Positions 34,374 to 45,535 of a stretch of 64,000 nt of DNA are shown here, in pieces. This DNA comes from Ciona savignyi. Taxonomy: Eukaryota > Chordata > Ascidiacea > Phlebobranchia > Cionidae. The stretch lies in assembly GCA_000149265.1 (NCBI GenBank), contig CH002622.1:212031-276030 (forward strand), in the 5' to 3' direction. A program made the translations under genes and the position numbers. A model generated the notes under the pieces. The model did not search any database. It was not told the origin of the DNA and saw nothing but the letters and a program-made list of their open reading frames with translations. The first letter of the stretch is position 1. Each line of letters opens with the position of its first letter.

Positions 34374-37300
34374 TTAAAAAGCACAATCTCCTTGTGTAAC
34401 GAAGTCGATGAAGTCTCTGTAATAAGCAACCTTGGTGTAAATCCCTGGTTTGATGTCGGAACTATCGGTGGAGCAACGTCTTGTACCAGCTATTGCAACT
34501 CCAATTAGCTTCCATCGACCGTCCCTGCCTTGCTGCACTAAAGGTCCGCCAGAGTCGCCCTTTGGAAATACGGTTCATGTGAGATGATGGCCTCGTACGT
34601 TTTTTTACCGAGCCAAGTTTCGAACCCATGATGGGCTCGTCACCAGTAGCGTTTTTTTGTATAAGAGTCGGTATATGTATCGGTTGCGTTAACTCGTTTA
34701 CATATACTGAACAGCATACAACAACGGAATTAAGGACGAGCTTATCATGGGTTCGGACCCAGTAAAAAAGAGAAGAGGGGTAGCTCGCCCACAGATTTAG
34801 AAGAAGCGGGCAGAATAAATGAATGTTTAAATAAAATAAATAAAAACCATTTTTTATGATAAAAACCGCTTAGAATATTCATGTTTCTCCCCGTGAATGG
34901 CAAAACAAAAGGAGCCTTAAAACACGAGTAATCGTCAAATCACCTCGCGCCCAGAGTTGGTTTACCAGAGCTATTGCAGTGTGTTGTATATGATTAAGAC
35001 GTTCCTTTAATCAATCAATTGGGCTCCGACTTTGTCCATCAAGTGTCTTTTAAAAGAACCAACCGTCTAACAACTAGTTTCGATTCAACAACAATCAGTT
35101 AAAAGGCGACGCACTATTCCATCACGCTATTGGGTCGAGCGGTTTGGACAGGATATACGCGTAAAAAAATATACACAAATAATCATCACGCGAGAATTCG
35201 TAAGTTTTCCTTCCACATAAGTCCGATTCTCACCGCTTTTGTCCGACAGATTAGTATGGTGGTTTAGTGCGTCACCTTTAAGCCGAATGGTTGTAGGTAC
35301 GAAACTGATCGCTAGCTAGTCGGTTGTGTCACTGGTCAAGGCACTTAACGGACATTGCCGGAACCCAGCGGATTAATGGGTTCAACCAAATTAAAGGAAC
35401 GTGTCTATCATACAAGACACACTAAAATAACTCCGGTAACCCGATGGTGGGCGCGAGGTGATCTGACGATTGCCCGCGTGATAACCCCCTTGGTTTTCCC
35501 ATTCACGGGGATAAACATGAAAATCCTATTAATGATCTTGGTATCGAAATACCCTATAAAGAGAATAATAAAAATTAGCTTACTGCGCATGCGTCCTCGT
35601 TGAAAGCACCGACTGTACAAATCCAAGCTTCGTGGAAATGTTTCGGCCAGCTTGCTCGGCAGTCAGTGGAAGAAATAAGTGGAAGTCTCAATTCCTTGAG
35701 TTTGTCACGCGCACTTTGTCCAACACCTGTGGGAAATAAAGTCATAATTTATTTTTGACGGTAAAATTCGTTTTCGGTACGAAGTTATGGGGCGCCGTTT
35801 GTAAAAATTCAATTTATTGAGCGATTTAGCTAAATCATTAACTTTTTTTGGCGATTTAGCTAAATCATTAACTTTTTTTGGCGATTTAGCTAAATCATCA
35901 ACTTTTTTGGCGATTTAGGTAATTCGTCAACTTTTCTGCCGATTTAGCTATGGGGCGCCGTTTGTAAAAATTCTTTTTTTACAAACGACTCCCCATACAA
36001 AGTATATGGTTCTCATGACTTACGGTAAGTTTCTCCCCATCCGGTGACCCAAGCGGTTGATTCCGGCATCAATACGTCTGTCCTCTGTGGCATACATGCG
36101 GGCTGCACGTGGGCGGAATACATAGCAGATTTCTGTGGATTCAAGTTAGTGAGTTTGTGTGGGGGAGGTGCTAACCATATAAGTTGGTCAGGTTACTGGA
36201 GCTATTACGAAAATATTACTAGTTTTGTTTAAACCGCTGTTTCACTTGGTTTAGACAACATTAAATTATTGCTATACTCAAGGAGACAACCGACCATCAG
36301 ACGTGCGGCGAATAATTAACGCGACCGATACATATATCGATTTTCTGGGTAACAGTGTGATTGTGTGTAGCGTACATCATTGGATAGATTCGGATAGGGT
36401 AAGATATTTACCCTTATCCCCATTAATGGGAAAACCAAGGAGGTTACCACACGGGCAATCGTCAGATCACCTCGCGCCCACCGTCGGGTTACCGGAGCTA
36501 TTGCAGTGTGTTGTATATGATAGACACGTTCCTTTAATTTGGTAGAACCCATTAATCCACTGCGTTCAGGCAATGTTGGTTAAGTGCCTTTCCCAAAGAC
36601 ACAACCGACTAGCTAGCGACCAGTTTCGTACCAGCAACCTTTCGGTTAAAAGGCGTCGCACTAAACCGCCAGACTAACCGGTCGGACGAAAAGTCTCAAA
36701 AGTTATCCCAATAAACAAAACTTGACATGCTGTCCCCACCTTCAGTTTTGCAACAGCAATATCATGTTTGAGCGATTGGAAATCATATTCGGGATGACTT
36801 CGAAAGAATTCCAACTCCAAAACCTGGATGAATTTCTCAGATCCGTCCCGTTGGTATCTTCCAACGTTGATCGAATAAACTTCAATGTGTTTTCTGTGGG
36901 AACACAACGTTCTGTTATCATTTATAAATAGGGGGATCGATCAGGTTTAAGTTTAAGAGTTGGCGGTTGTGTCCGCTATATTTATTAAATTATATCCTTT
37001 TTTAATGACGTGTTCTAACGAATGTTCGTTTTGCTGTCTTTTCCTTTTCCTGTGCCGTTATTTGATTTGTTTGCAATTTTTTAATACTGGGGCCAAAAAT
37101 GAATAAACCAAACTAAAAACTAAAGTAAACGTACAACAGATAAATAGATGGCAGTATTGTGATTGTTAATCACATGCTAGTAAGTGAAAGGGTTTCAGTT
37201 TAAAAATTCCACGTGTAACCGTCAGAGCACCTCGCACCCACCATGGGATTGGCCATTGTAATTGTATTGCATATAAGTATAAGTACAGTTTATTAAATAA

Positions 37301-40300
37301 TTGGGTTTAGGCGACCTTCGCAAAGTAATTTACACAACGACACAACTGACTAAATGCTTTAGTCTAGTCACTTAACAGTCTTTAATAAATTAACTTTTGG
37401 CTGACGCTATAATGAGCTAACTGGTCGGATTTGGGTATCCTGTTCTGGGTATTGTTAACTTCAAAGAAACCGAAATAATATTTAAATTATTTCTTACTCA
37501 GCCTGTCCCATGAGTTTCGCCCCCTTGCGCAAATACGCCATGAAGCAATGCCCAGCGGTTATGATCCAACGCGTTGACATGAGGGTTGCCCCGCATATGT
37601 GGTTGAATCGATTGTCGTCGGTGAAAGTTCGACGGAAGGAAGCGGTCCACGGCCAGTACCGCACTGACCCTGCTGACCAGCCACCTTGGAATATAATGAT
37701 TATTGGTGATGTGTTTGATGCAAGTCGTGTGGTTGCGTGTTCGGACCCAGACGCGTGCGAATCGAGAGTGTTCCTGAACCAGGTATTACGAATATTACTG
37801 CAAACTAAGTAATTGGACTGTGTCTAAGTATATTTGACTGATTGACACCTAATATTTTAGGCAATAAGTCGGTTTGTCTATTTAACGTGGTTATAAATAT
37901 TTAACGAAAAATATTTTAAACCGTCTAGAACAAACAACAAAATATGCATGCAGATGTCAACTCACCAACAATCCGATGAATAGCTTGTCCGTCAGTAGCT
38001 CGATGGCCGCAGTTTCCTATGAAAGATGCGTCGAATTAGTTTTGTTTCAATAAAAGTAGTGAATCAAAGCAACCGTCACAGGAACAAGCCCAGTCATACA
38101 ATAAAGAGAACTATATAGTCGGCTTAAAATATTTAATAATTTCAGCGGTTTGAATATTTAATACCACTACATGTCAAGAGGTTCGTGTGCATAAATAATG
38201 CGAAACTCAATCACTGTTATGTGTGATTAGAATGATACACATCCAAGACGGCAATCGGCTAACATATCTCGATTTTTCTGAAGATTAGATTATAGAAAAA
38301 ATAAAAATCCAGTTTCGTGTGAAAACATACATATTGGGTTACATATTTGTTGCTTTCGGCTCGCAAAATTGGTTGGAAGGCGGGCTACGAATGGGTGTTC
38401 CATTTTATGCATGACCACTACATTATTTGCGGTTGTTGCCCACGAAAATGCACTTAGTAATCTCAGTTATGGGGTAAACATCCAACCCGATTTATCAACT
38501 GGCTTTAAAAAACGTCTTAAATGCTTTTACTTAAGAAAACAACCAACTAGTTAGCGGCCGGTTGCGATTCTACAACCTTTCGGCTGGCGACCGACGCTTT
38601 AACCGACTGAGCTAACCGACCGGTCAAAAGTTGCATAGGTGATACCCCAAATTGTGCACAATAACAGACGTATCTACTTCACTCGCTGAGGAATTACGAA
38701 AACAACTCACTTGGATAGCAAACATTCGCGGGAGGTGCGTTTCGACCAGTTTCGAATATCGGGGGGATTCCCCGAGCTGTTTTAGACTGTGTGGTCGGTA
38801 CCAACGCAGTAGTGGTGGTTGATATGGTGTTGACGATTCCTTGCAACGGGTTGCCTTCGACGATAGGTCGGTTTGAGGTCAATAAGTTCCCAATGTTGAA
38901 AGGGGTAGGTGAGGCGGCCGTTTGCGGCAATAAACTGTTGATTAGGAGTTGCGTCAGGAGTGAATTGCCGCCGGTGTTGGTTGTCGAGCCCGATAGTGAT
39001 GATAATATGTTGGCGGCAGAGTTTTGTGTGGATGAGGTTGGGATGGTGGGGGTCGGGTTGAGTCGGTTGGTAAGGAGCGACTGCAGAACTGAATTGATGC
39101 CGCTAGACTGTGCGGAACCCAGGAGCAACGAGGTCCATGGGTTGGCGGCTGTGGGAGCTGCGTTACCAGCCGTACTTGGGTTCATAAGAAGTTTAAGCAA
39201 AGCTGCGTTTGGTGTCTGGCTTGGACGAACCACATTTGGGATGAGGTTGCTCCATATATTGGTCGTCGATGAGTTTCTTTGTAAGTTTGTGAACGAATTT
39301 AATGGAGCTACTGTGCCGCTGAATGTATTTGTAGAAGTGGCTCCAAATCTATTGGGCGTAACCCCTAGAAATCTGTTGGACGTAACCCCTGGAAATCTAT
39401 TGGGCGTAACCCCTGGAAATCTGTCGGGCGAAATTCCAGGAAATCTGTTGGAAGAAATGCCTGGAAATTGTGGTTGTTGTACTTGAAATCCAGAGCCTGG
39501 TGTAAATGGCAGCTTTGGCATCAAAGAGTTGCCCATGGGTGTTCGTCCATTCTTGAGGGCATTGACCATGTAAGCCAATCTTTTGCTTTGATATGTGATA
39601 TTTGTGCTTGGGGTTGCTCCTGGTTGGAATTCAGGTCGGATACCGGACCATTGCCTCAAAGGTCTGGATGTGGTCTGCTGTTTGGTGGATTGGTCTGGAA
39701 TATAACATTTGTGTTATTGGAATATCGATTGAAATACAATACAATTTTTATTTTTGTTTCTTTCGCTGCATCGTTTACCATCAACAATTTAAAAAATACA
39801 TCATATAAATATATATATACCAAAACAAATATGGCGTTAACTGAAAATCCAACAATTGACAAAAAAATACTGCGGCAAAATACTACAGCAAAACAGGAAG
39901 CGAGGAAAGCACCAAAAAAAACTAAAAGTTATCTAGTTTGGTGGTGAAATAACAACGAATAAATTACCAATGGATGGTCGAGCTGTGCTTGGGACGGGTA
40001 TGGTGGGCTCTATCTTCTTTTTGAAGCAATAAGGTGCAGGAATTCCAGCTACGGTTTTGCTAACGGGGTCGTAACAACAGTTTCTCTGCAATATTTAAAC
40101 CAGCATGAGTGATTTTCAGTTGAACTTTAGTGGCTGGGCTGAGAATTGAAGCCTACACCCTTAGGTTTGGCTTACATTTAAGTATGTTGTGCGACACAAG
40201 TTACAATCAGTATTAATGATATTCAGCTGAACTTTGTTGGCTGGAGTAAAAATCGAAGCCCCCACCGTCATATATATATATATATCACGTCCGACCGGTT

Positions 40301-42886
40301 AGTCTGGCGGTTTAGTGCGAAGCCCCTTAACCAAAAGGTTGCAGGTTCTGAACTGGTCGCTCGCTAGTCAGTTGTGTCCTTGGGCAAAGCACTTTACGGA
40401 CATTCCTTGAACCCACCGGATTAATGGGTTCTACCAAATTGAAGCAACGTGTGAATTATAGCCTACACACTGCAATAGCTACGGTAACCCGACGGTGGGG
40501 CGCAAGGTGATCTGACGATTGCCCGTGTGATAACCCCCTTGGTTTTCCCCATTCACGGGGATAAACATGAATATCCTATCCTATTTTATACCTACACTAA
40601 GCGACACGGGGTAATGTCAACAAGTGCTTACCGATGTGCAGGCGGAGCAAGCACTCTGACCCCTCCTTCGTTCCAACACACCCGTCACGCATGACACTCT
40701 ATCGCTCGTCCGAACTTCGCAGTAGGAAGCCCCTGTCAAGTATAGAATGCGTTTAGTATCTGATTGATTCCGGCCGGTTGGTCCAGCGGTTAAGTGCGTC
40801 GCTTTTCAATCGAAAGGTTCCAGGTACGAAACTGGTCGCTAGCTAGACGGTTGTGTCCTTGGGCAAGGCACTTTACGGACATTGCCTGAACCCAGCGGAT
40901 TAATGGGTTCTACCAAATTGAAGGAACATGTGAATCATACACAACACCCTGCAATAGCTCCGGTAACCCGACGGTGGGCGCGAGGTGATCTGACGATTGC
41001 CTGTGTGTTAACCCCCTTGGTTTCCCCATTCACGGGGATAAACATGAATATCCTATCCTATTTCCAGACATTACTAACTTACCACTGAGTCGTAAAAACA
41101 GCCGATTCGTTTTTTGACACTTTAGTTCGTTGTCGATTTCTTTAGCAAGCCTGCAAAAGCACGATTAGTTAATAATTGTCCTGTTTTGTTAGAACTACTT
41201 GCTTACATATCTGTCAGCCTATTTTTCCCGGGTTGTGACGTCATAATGGTCGTTGTAGCTGGAAAGAAACAAGGTTGTGATATTAGTGATCAGGTGAAAT
41301 GAATGCGAGCAGTTTTGAGTTCTTCCAAGTACAGTGGTATATTGTAAACAGAACCGAATAGAGAATGTGGGAAAACTAAAAGGAATAAGTGGGAAAACTA
41401 AAAGGAATAAGTGGGAAAACTAAAAGGAGGGAAACTGCACACTAAAATTAATATTAGGACATTGAAGTTTGTTTTAAACATGGGGTTGCAGTTAGGGTTA
41501 GTTCTGGGGTTTAGATTAGTGTTTGGGGCAGAGTTAGAACTAGTTTCCATAGTTTTAGCGAGCAGTTTCCCCCCTTCCCTCCTTTTAGTGTTGTCCGTAT
41601 ATAAGGGTTGTAGTTAGGGCATTTTATAGTGATGGTAGGAAAATTATAGATGTGGAAATAATGTTGTAGCGGCTTGTACAGCAGTAGCATAATCTCTACA
41701 AGCAATACAACTAACCTGTCCATTTCGGCGTTTGAAGTAAATTTTTAAGCCACTCTGGGTGGCCATCTGTTGTGGTGGTAATGGCGGTGGTGGTCGTGGG
41801 TGTAGTTGTGGGTGTAGTGGTTGGGGCGGGTGTGGTGGTCCTGTGAGTTGTGTGGAAACACCATGGTACACCTGGGGTGCTGGTGGTCACGAAACAACAT
41901 CTTCTACTGACGCAACCTGCCCGTGTGATGCCTCCGTAGCCACAGTCCTCTCTGTAGGAATACGCTGGTTATAAACGTTAAATCCTAGCAAATGTGCCAG
42001 CGTTGGATATCGCATTGAACCCTACTGCAAACACTTGCTGTTTTCTCTATTTCTTGTACGGTCGTATGGCGAAATGGTTAACGCGACCGATACATATACC
42101 GAGTCTTATACAAAAAACGGTCCTGGTGACGAGCTCATCGTGGGTTCGAAACTGGGCTCGGTATTCGAATAATAAGTTCGTTACCATTGTATCGATATAT
42201 ATATATTCATGACAAAAAGACCTGCTACCACAATACGGTTCTACGCATTTCGGTACGTCCACCTCGTGTTTATGTATTTTAATCCGTGCTGACATTATGT
42301 CAAATTTACCTGGTTGCACTGTTATATAGTTCCCTATGTGACGGGAGTAAACACGACAAAATCGACGAGGCCTGGAGACCAGGACAGTAAGTATAGTGAT
42401 CGCATTAAACTCAGTCCATATTCAAACGCTTGCCTGTACCATAACTCACATTTTCGTATTTTTCGTCCAAGGTGAGACGCCAACGTTAACACGAGGTATA
42501 TATATATCATTAAGGAAGTTGGAAAACGGCATAGCAAAAAACAGCGAAACTTAAACAATTTAATAAAGTATACTGGTTTAAAGACCGCACCGTAAAATCC
42601 AAACACAACCACAATAAATAGTGGGCGATAGGTTAAAATGGAATAAAAGCTCTCATATAGTCTTCCCACCAATATATATATCTTACCTTATGCTTTCGGG
42701 CACCGATCTACATTCGTTAATATTGATGTCTTCGCGTCTCTGCACGGTCTCTGTAATAATCAACGTTAGAAATGAGGATTCGACTAGCAACTTTAGACTT
42801 CCCACAATATTTTTTCCCAATTTACCTGGATTGGCGAGAACTGGAGATAGTATAGATAGGAGTATAACCGACCAATTGATTTTCAT
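34374..42886 (-). CDS. Secreted mosaic protein: two trefoil domains, low-complexity stalk, trypsin domain (about 890 aa)
   Basis: Resolved exons: 42687-42886, 42222-42309, 41716-41951, 41207-41258, 41083-41150, 40632-40732, 39968-40085, 38711-39694, 37966-38016, 37498-37684, 36740-36893, 36024-36132, 35584-35726 and 34374-34559. All phases agree except between the first two, where one small exon must be missing (GCC...TGTC at about 42354-42370, 17 nt, would fit). Order: signal peptide (MKINWSVILL...), trefoil 1 (DCGYGGIT...RRCCF...PWCFH), Thr-rich stretch, trefoil 2 (YCEVRT...NCCYD...PYCFK), a 328-residue Pro/Ser/Thr/Asn-rich stalk with 8-residue repeats, then a chymotrypsin-fold protease cut after HRIV|GG. 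Catalytic His (TAGHC), Asp (KHDIAV) and Ser (GDSGG) are present; Asp six before Ser predicts cleavage after Lys/Arg. The usual SWG is IAG. Likely an extracellular, mucus- or coat-related protease. Confidence 0.83.
34612..34770. repeat. Two short tRNA-like repeats (second family), head to head
   Basis: 34612-34695 on the minus strand (GTTTCGAACCCATGATGGGC), then a reduced plus-strand piece with ATCATGGGTTCGGACCCAGT. In the last intron of the trefoil-trypsin gene. Confidence 0.5.
34872..35152 (-). repeat. tRNA-derived SINE, strongly diverged
   Basis: Tail and core are readable, while the head region is decayed. Last intron of the trefoil-trypsin gene. Confidence 0.55.
35240..35528 (+). repeat. 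tRNA-derived SINE, near full length
   Basis: Head GTCCGACAGATTAGTATGG through the single ATCCTAT tail unit. Antisense to the trefoil-trypsin gene, ending 56 bp short of the exon at 35584. Confidence 0.85.
35786..35997 (+). mobile_element. Small foldback element with an internal 30-bp tandem repeat
   Basis: The 25-bp left end (TATGGGGCGCCGTTTGTAAA...) is repeated directly near 35949-35973 and inverted at the right end (TTTTTACAAACGACTCCCCA). Between them are four units of about 30 bp (GCGATTTAGCTAAATCATTA...), at 35821-35939. It lies in the intron between the protease exons at 35584-35726 and 36024-36132. The family is unknown. Confidence 0.6.
36391..36688 (-). repeat. tRNA-derived SINE, full length
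   Basis: In gene orientation within the intron between protease exons 36740-36893 and 36024-36132. The head ends CCGGTCGGAC. Confidence 0.85.
38545..38625 (-). repeat. tRNA-like sequence with a canonical box A
   Basis: On the minus strand GGTTAGCTCAGTCGGTTAAA reads like a true tRNA D-arm region, followed by AGCCGAAAGGTTGTAG and a degraded box B. It resembles the SINE head but is closer to a tRNA. A related piece lies near 47393-47455. I cannot fold a complete tRNA, so it is treated as a SINE-head relative. Confidence 0.45.
40289..40588 (+). repeat. tRNA-derived SINE, full length
   Basis: Complete from GTCCGACCGGTTAGTCTGGC to an ATCCTATCCTAT tail, preceded by a TA run. In the intron inside trefoil 2, antisense to the gene. 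Confidence 0.88.
40768..41063 (+). repeat. tRNA-derived SINE, reference copy (about 300 bp)
   Basis: The 5' head is tRNA-like: a box A-type GGTTGGTCCAGCGGTTAAG and a box B-type GGTTCCAGGTACGAAAC (other copies have GGTTCGAAAC), which would form an internal RNA polymerase III promoter. A unique body follows (CTAGCTAG...GGTTGTGTCC, CCTTGGGCAAGGCACTT, CCCAGCGGATTAATGGG, GGTAACCCGACGGTGGG), then CCATTCACGGGGATAAACAT and a tail of ATCCT units. No protein is encoded; the long frame found in many copies is a by-product. Simple ATCCT tails suggest a LINE partner that recognises this end. Some 30 copies lie in this window, in both orientations and mostly in introns. Ascidian composite SINEs such as the Cics type are possible relatives. 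Confidence 0.9.
41369..41598 (+). mobile_element. Foldback element, family 2, with a tripled left end
   Basis: The left end shows three tandem copies of a ~22-bp unit (GGGAAAACTAAAAGGAATAA). The core and the right end are typical of the family. In an intron of the trefoil-trypsin gene. Confidence 0.7.
42058..42165 (+). repeat. Short tRNA-like repeat (second family), reference copy
   Basis: About 100 bp: GTCGTATGGCGAAATGGTTA with box A, GCGACCGATACATATACC, a long variable-arm-like spacer with AAAAACGGTCCTGGTGACGA, then CGTGGGTTCGAAACTGGG as box B. Layout with a long spacer suggests a Leu- or Ser-type tRNA origin. Other copies: 11345, 11885, 12526, 13057, 13408, 22095, 33512, 34612, 44135 and 44340. 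No tail repeat is evident. Confidence 0.65.
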
Positions 42887-42969
42887 CTTGCTAGCTGCTC
42901 CAGTAATCTCAGTGCAATTTGGTGTTGTTTTGTAGAAATCTAATCTTACCTAACCATTTGCTGCAATAA

Positions 42970-43130
42970 TAATTTTAGGTTACTATAATTGTGCATTTTA
43001 ATCTTAATATTAAATAATATAGGGTTACTAACTTTGCGTTTTAATCTGAATATTAAATAATAATACTATACTTGTGCGTTTTAATCTAAATATTAAATAA
43101 TAATACTATACTTGTGCGTTTTAGTCAATT
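42970..43130 (+). repeat. Tandem repeat, unit about 47 bp, three copies
   Basis: Units contain TGCGTTTTAATCT and AATATTAAATAATA. Copies two and three are almost identical, the first is diverged. Confidence 0.8.
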
Positions 43131-43168
43131 ATTCCTTGCATGATCGAAGCTGCCAACTGCGCTAAGAC

Positions 43169-43263
43169 TCAAGACGACTGATCCACCGAAGCAGAATCGC
43201 CTGTCATAAGAGGGCCGCTCATTTCGTTGAACATTCCCCAGTCGTTTGCCTCGATCGATTCCC
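43169..43263 (-). CDS. Possible terminal coding exon of an unrecognised gene (30 aa)
   Basis: On the minus strand an acceptor (TTCTAATGCAG) is followed by 30 sense codons and TGA at 43169-43171. The peptide is acidic and has ANDWGMFNEMSGPLM. A candidate first exon is at 44710-44754 (ATG, 15 codons starting MKPIMKCCGTYVLDQ, then GTATGT), but I could not link the two by intermediate exons. It may be chance. Confidence 0.22.
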
Positions 43264-45045
43264 CTGCATTAGAAGTGCACATCCGACCTAGACACGCACT
43301 ACTGTCCTACGTCATCATAACAAGGCATCCCATATTTTGGTATCTAATTATCAAGACCCGCTAATGCTTATATAACACTCCGTATAAAACGTTTAGAAGG
43401 TCTTCAATGCACTAAGCTATAAAGAAATTATGTTCGGTATAAATGGGTTCGATTCGACACCTCGTCTATATACCGCGCCACTACGCCGACATCCTATGCG
43501 CCCAGACCCGCCAATTATCCTCCTATTGTCCCGAATCTTTGATCGACGAATTAACTTTTTATTCCCCACGCCTTCACACGGACACCCACCGATTAAATTG
43601 CTCGTGTGCAGCGCCAGCGATTTCCACGCTACAGACAGTGAGAAAGTAGCGCAGAAAATAACTTAAACTCCAGTCAGCGGACCGTGGGAACAGTCTCAAA
43701 CGCAAAACACCATAATTAATGAATAAAATATATGGCCGGTATAAATTTACGACCCCTGATATAGTTCAGTTGAACCCAACAAACGATGCAAGCTATCGAG
43801 TAAATGGAACCGACGTGTAAACGACAATGGACCATCTAATGCCACCAACTTCTAATGTCGCCTTTGGTTGAACCAGGTCGTCATCACCACGATATGCACG
43901 GTATATGGGATAACATCATAACTAATTGAGATTATTTTGCTCTAGAGGGTAGTATAAGACAAATTTGCTCTCGGCCTCAATTTTTGGATGTTTTTTAACC
44001 TACGCGATGCAAAAAAACCTTCCTAATAGCCTAAAAGTTGCAATATTTTTATTTGTCGGGTAATTACCAATTCTAACCTAGAATCGACAAAATTCATTAT
44101 TTATTGTCGGTAGAGTGATATTTTATGACGTATGAAATGCTTGTATGGCAAAATGGATAACGCGATCGATTCAAGTGTCGAATTATACATGTTAAACCTG
44201 TAGTAGTTATCAATTCTACTACATAAACTATTATATAATTGACAAAAAAATTTACTTGGTGTACCATTTAGAGAATGATAATCAAAGTTACCACTGGACG
44301 GAAAACACTTTGTCGGTGAAGGTATATTTAACATATGAACGCTTGTGTGGCAGAATGATAAACGCGAACGATTAATGCACATAATTCTATATATTGAGGT
44401 AGTGGTGACAAGGCCATCACGGATTCGAATCTTAGCTCAGTAAAAGGATAAGTAATGACGTAGTCAGTAATGTTTCGATGGGGTTTCCCTGTAAATGTGA
44501 CAAGCTGTTCCAACATGGTAAGAAAATGATCGGACATTGTTTTAGAAAAAATTTAACGAGGCGAATAAAAATAAAATACGACTCAGGCTTTTTAAGGTTC
44601 AGCAAAAACAGAAAACATAATGTTATCGCCCACTTTACACTATGGGGCCAGTGTGTTTTTGCAAATACGGTATCAAAATTGCTATAACACCACACTGTAT
44701 ACACATACCTGGTCCAGTACGTAAGTACCGCAACATTTCATAATCGGCTTCATTTTTCTTGGAGAGATTACCACACTAATTCATGTTTGTGCGACCCATT
44801 TATATAGATTAGCGATTTGAATTGCTTTTCTAACCAACATGTATCTGTACCTATGTATTTACCCCAATTTTAACGATTTAAACTACCACAAAAGACGTGA
44901 TTAAACGATTGTCGTAAATCCGTATTTTCCGGTTTTCTTAACTTAAATGAAACAACAAAATAAACCGAACTGTTAGACTGCATATCGCCCGGGGTGGGTC
45001 ACTCCAAACTATTTAAAGTCGCCACAATAGAAACTTAAATCTGAG

Positions 45046-45324
45046 GATAGAATATTTATGTTTATCCCTGTGAATGGGAAAACCAAGGGGGTTAACACAC
45101 AGGCAATCGTCAGATAACCTCGCGCCCACTGTCGGGTTATCGGAGCTATTGTAGTGTGTTGTATATAATAGACACGTTCATTCAATTTGGTAGAACATAT
45201 TGATCTGCTGGATTCAGACGATGTCCGCTAAGTGCATTGCCCCCGACTAGCTAGGGATCATTTTCGTATCTGGAACCTCTCGGTTGAAAGGCGTCGCACT
45301 AAACCAACAGACTAACCGGTCGGA
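45046..45324 (-). repeat. tRNA-derived SINE, near full length
   Basis: Just downstream of the ZDHHC17 coding end, in gene orientation. About 20 bp of the CCAAGGACACAA block are missing. Confidence 0.8.
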
Positions 45325-45535
45325 ATAAATCCACGTCTTTGGCAAATTAATTGAATTTGTATTGTTACATTGGCGTTAAAACATGCTAGTACATAATTGG
45401 TGTAAGTTACACGACGATATTACAAGGTTTAAAAACAAACCCCAATGGGGCGGATACAACGTATACCGTGTAACATGCGTTACTATAGAAATCTGCAAAA
45501 ATATAATCTATTGCGCGAATCGTATGGATGAGTGG

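Larger units (their letters stand above)
42887..45535. other. Region between the trefoil-trypsin and ZDHHC17 genes
   Basis: Contains a tandem repeat (42970-43130), a possible terminal exon (43169-43263), two tRNA-like repeat pieces (44135-44200, 44340-44445) and a SINE (45046-45324). The stretch 43430-43650 is unusually rich in codon-like, CpG-containing sequence and open in two plus frames, but I cannot tie it to a family or to splice sites. Confidence 0.45.

Noticed and set aside
37685-37773. Upstream extension of the protease exon to an earlier AG at 37774
   Set aside because: It would put the RIVGG activation site out of frame. The acceptor at 37685 restores RIV|GG and all phases.
38791-39486. 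231-codon plus-strand frame
   Set aside because: Antisense shadow of the large stalk exon (38711-39694) of the trefoil-trypsin gene; the minus strand has the correct phases and domain context.
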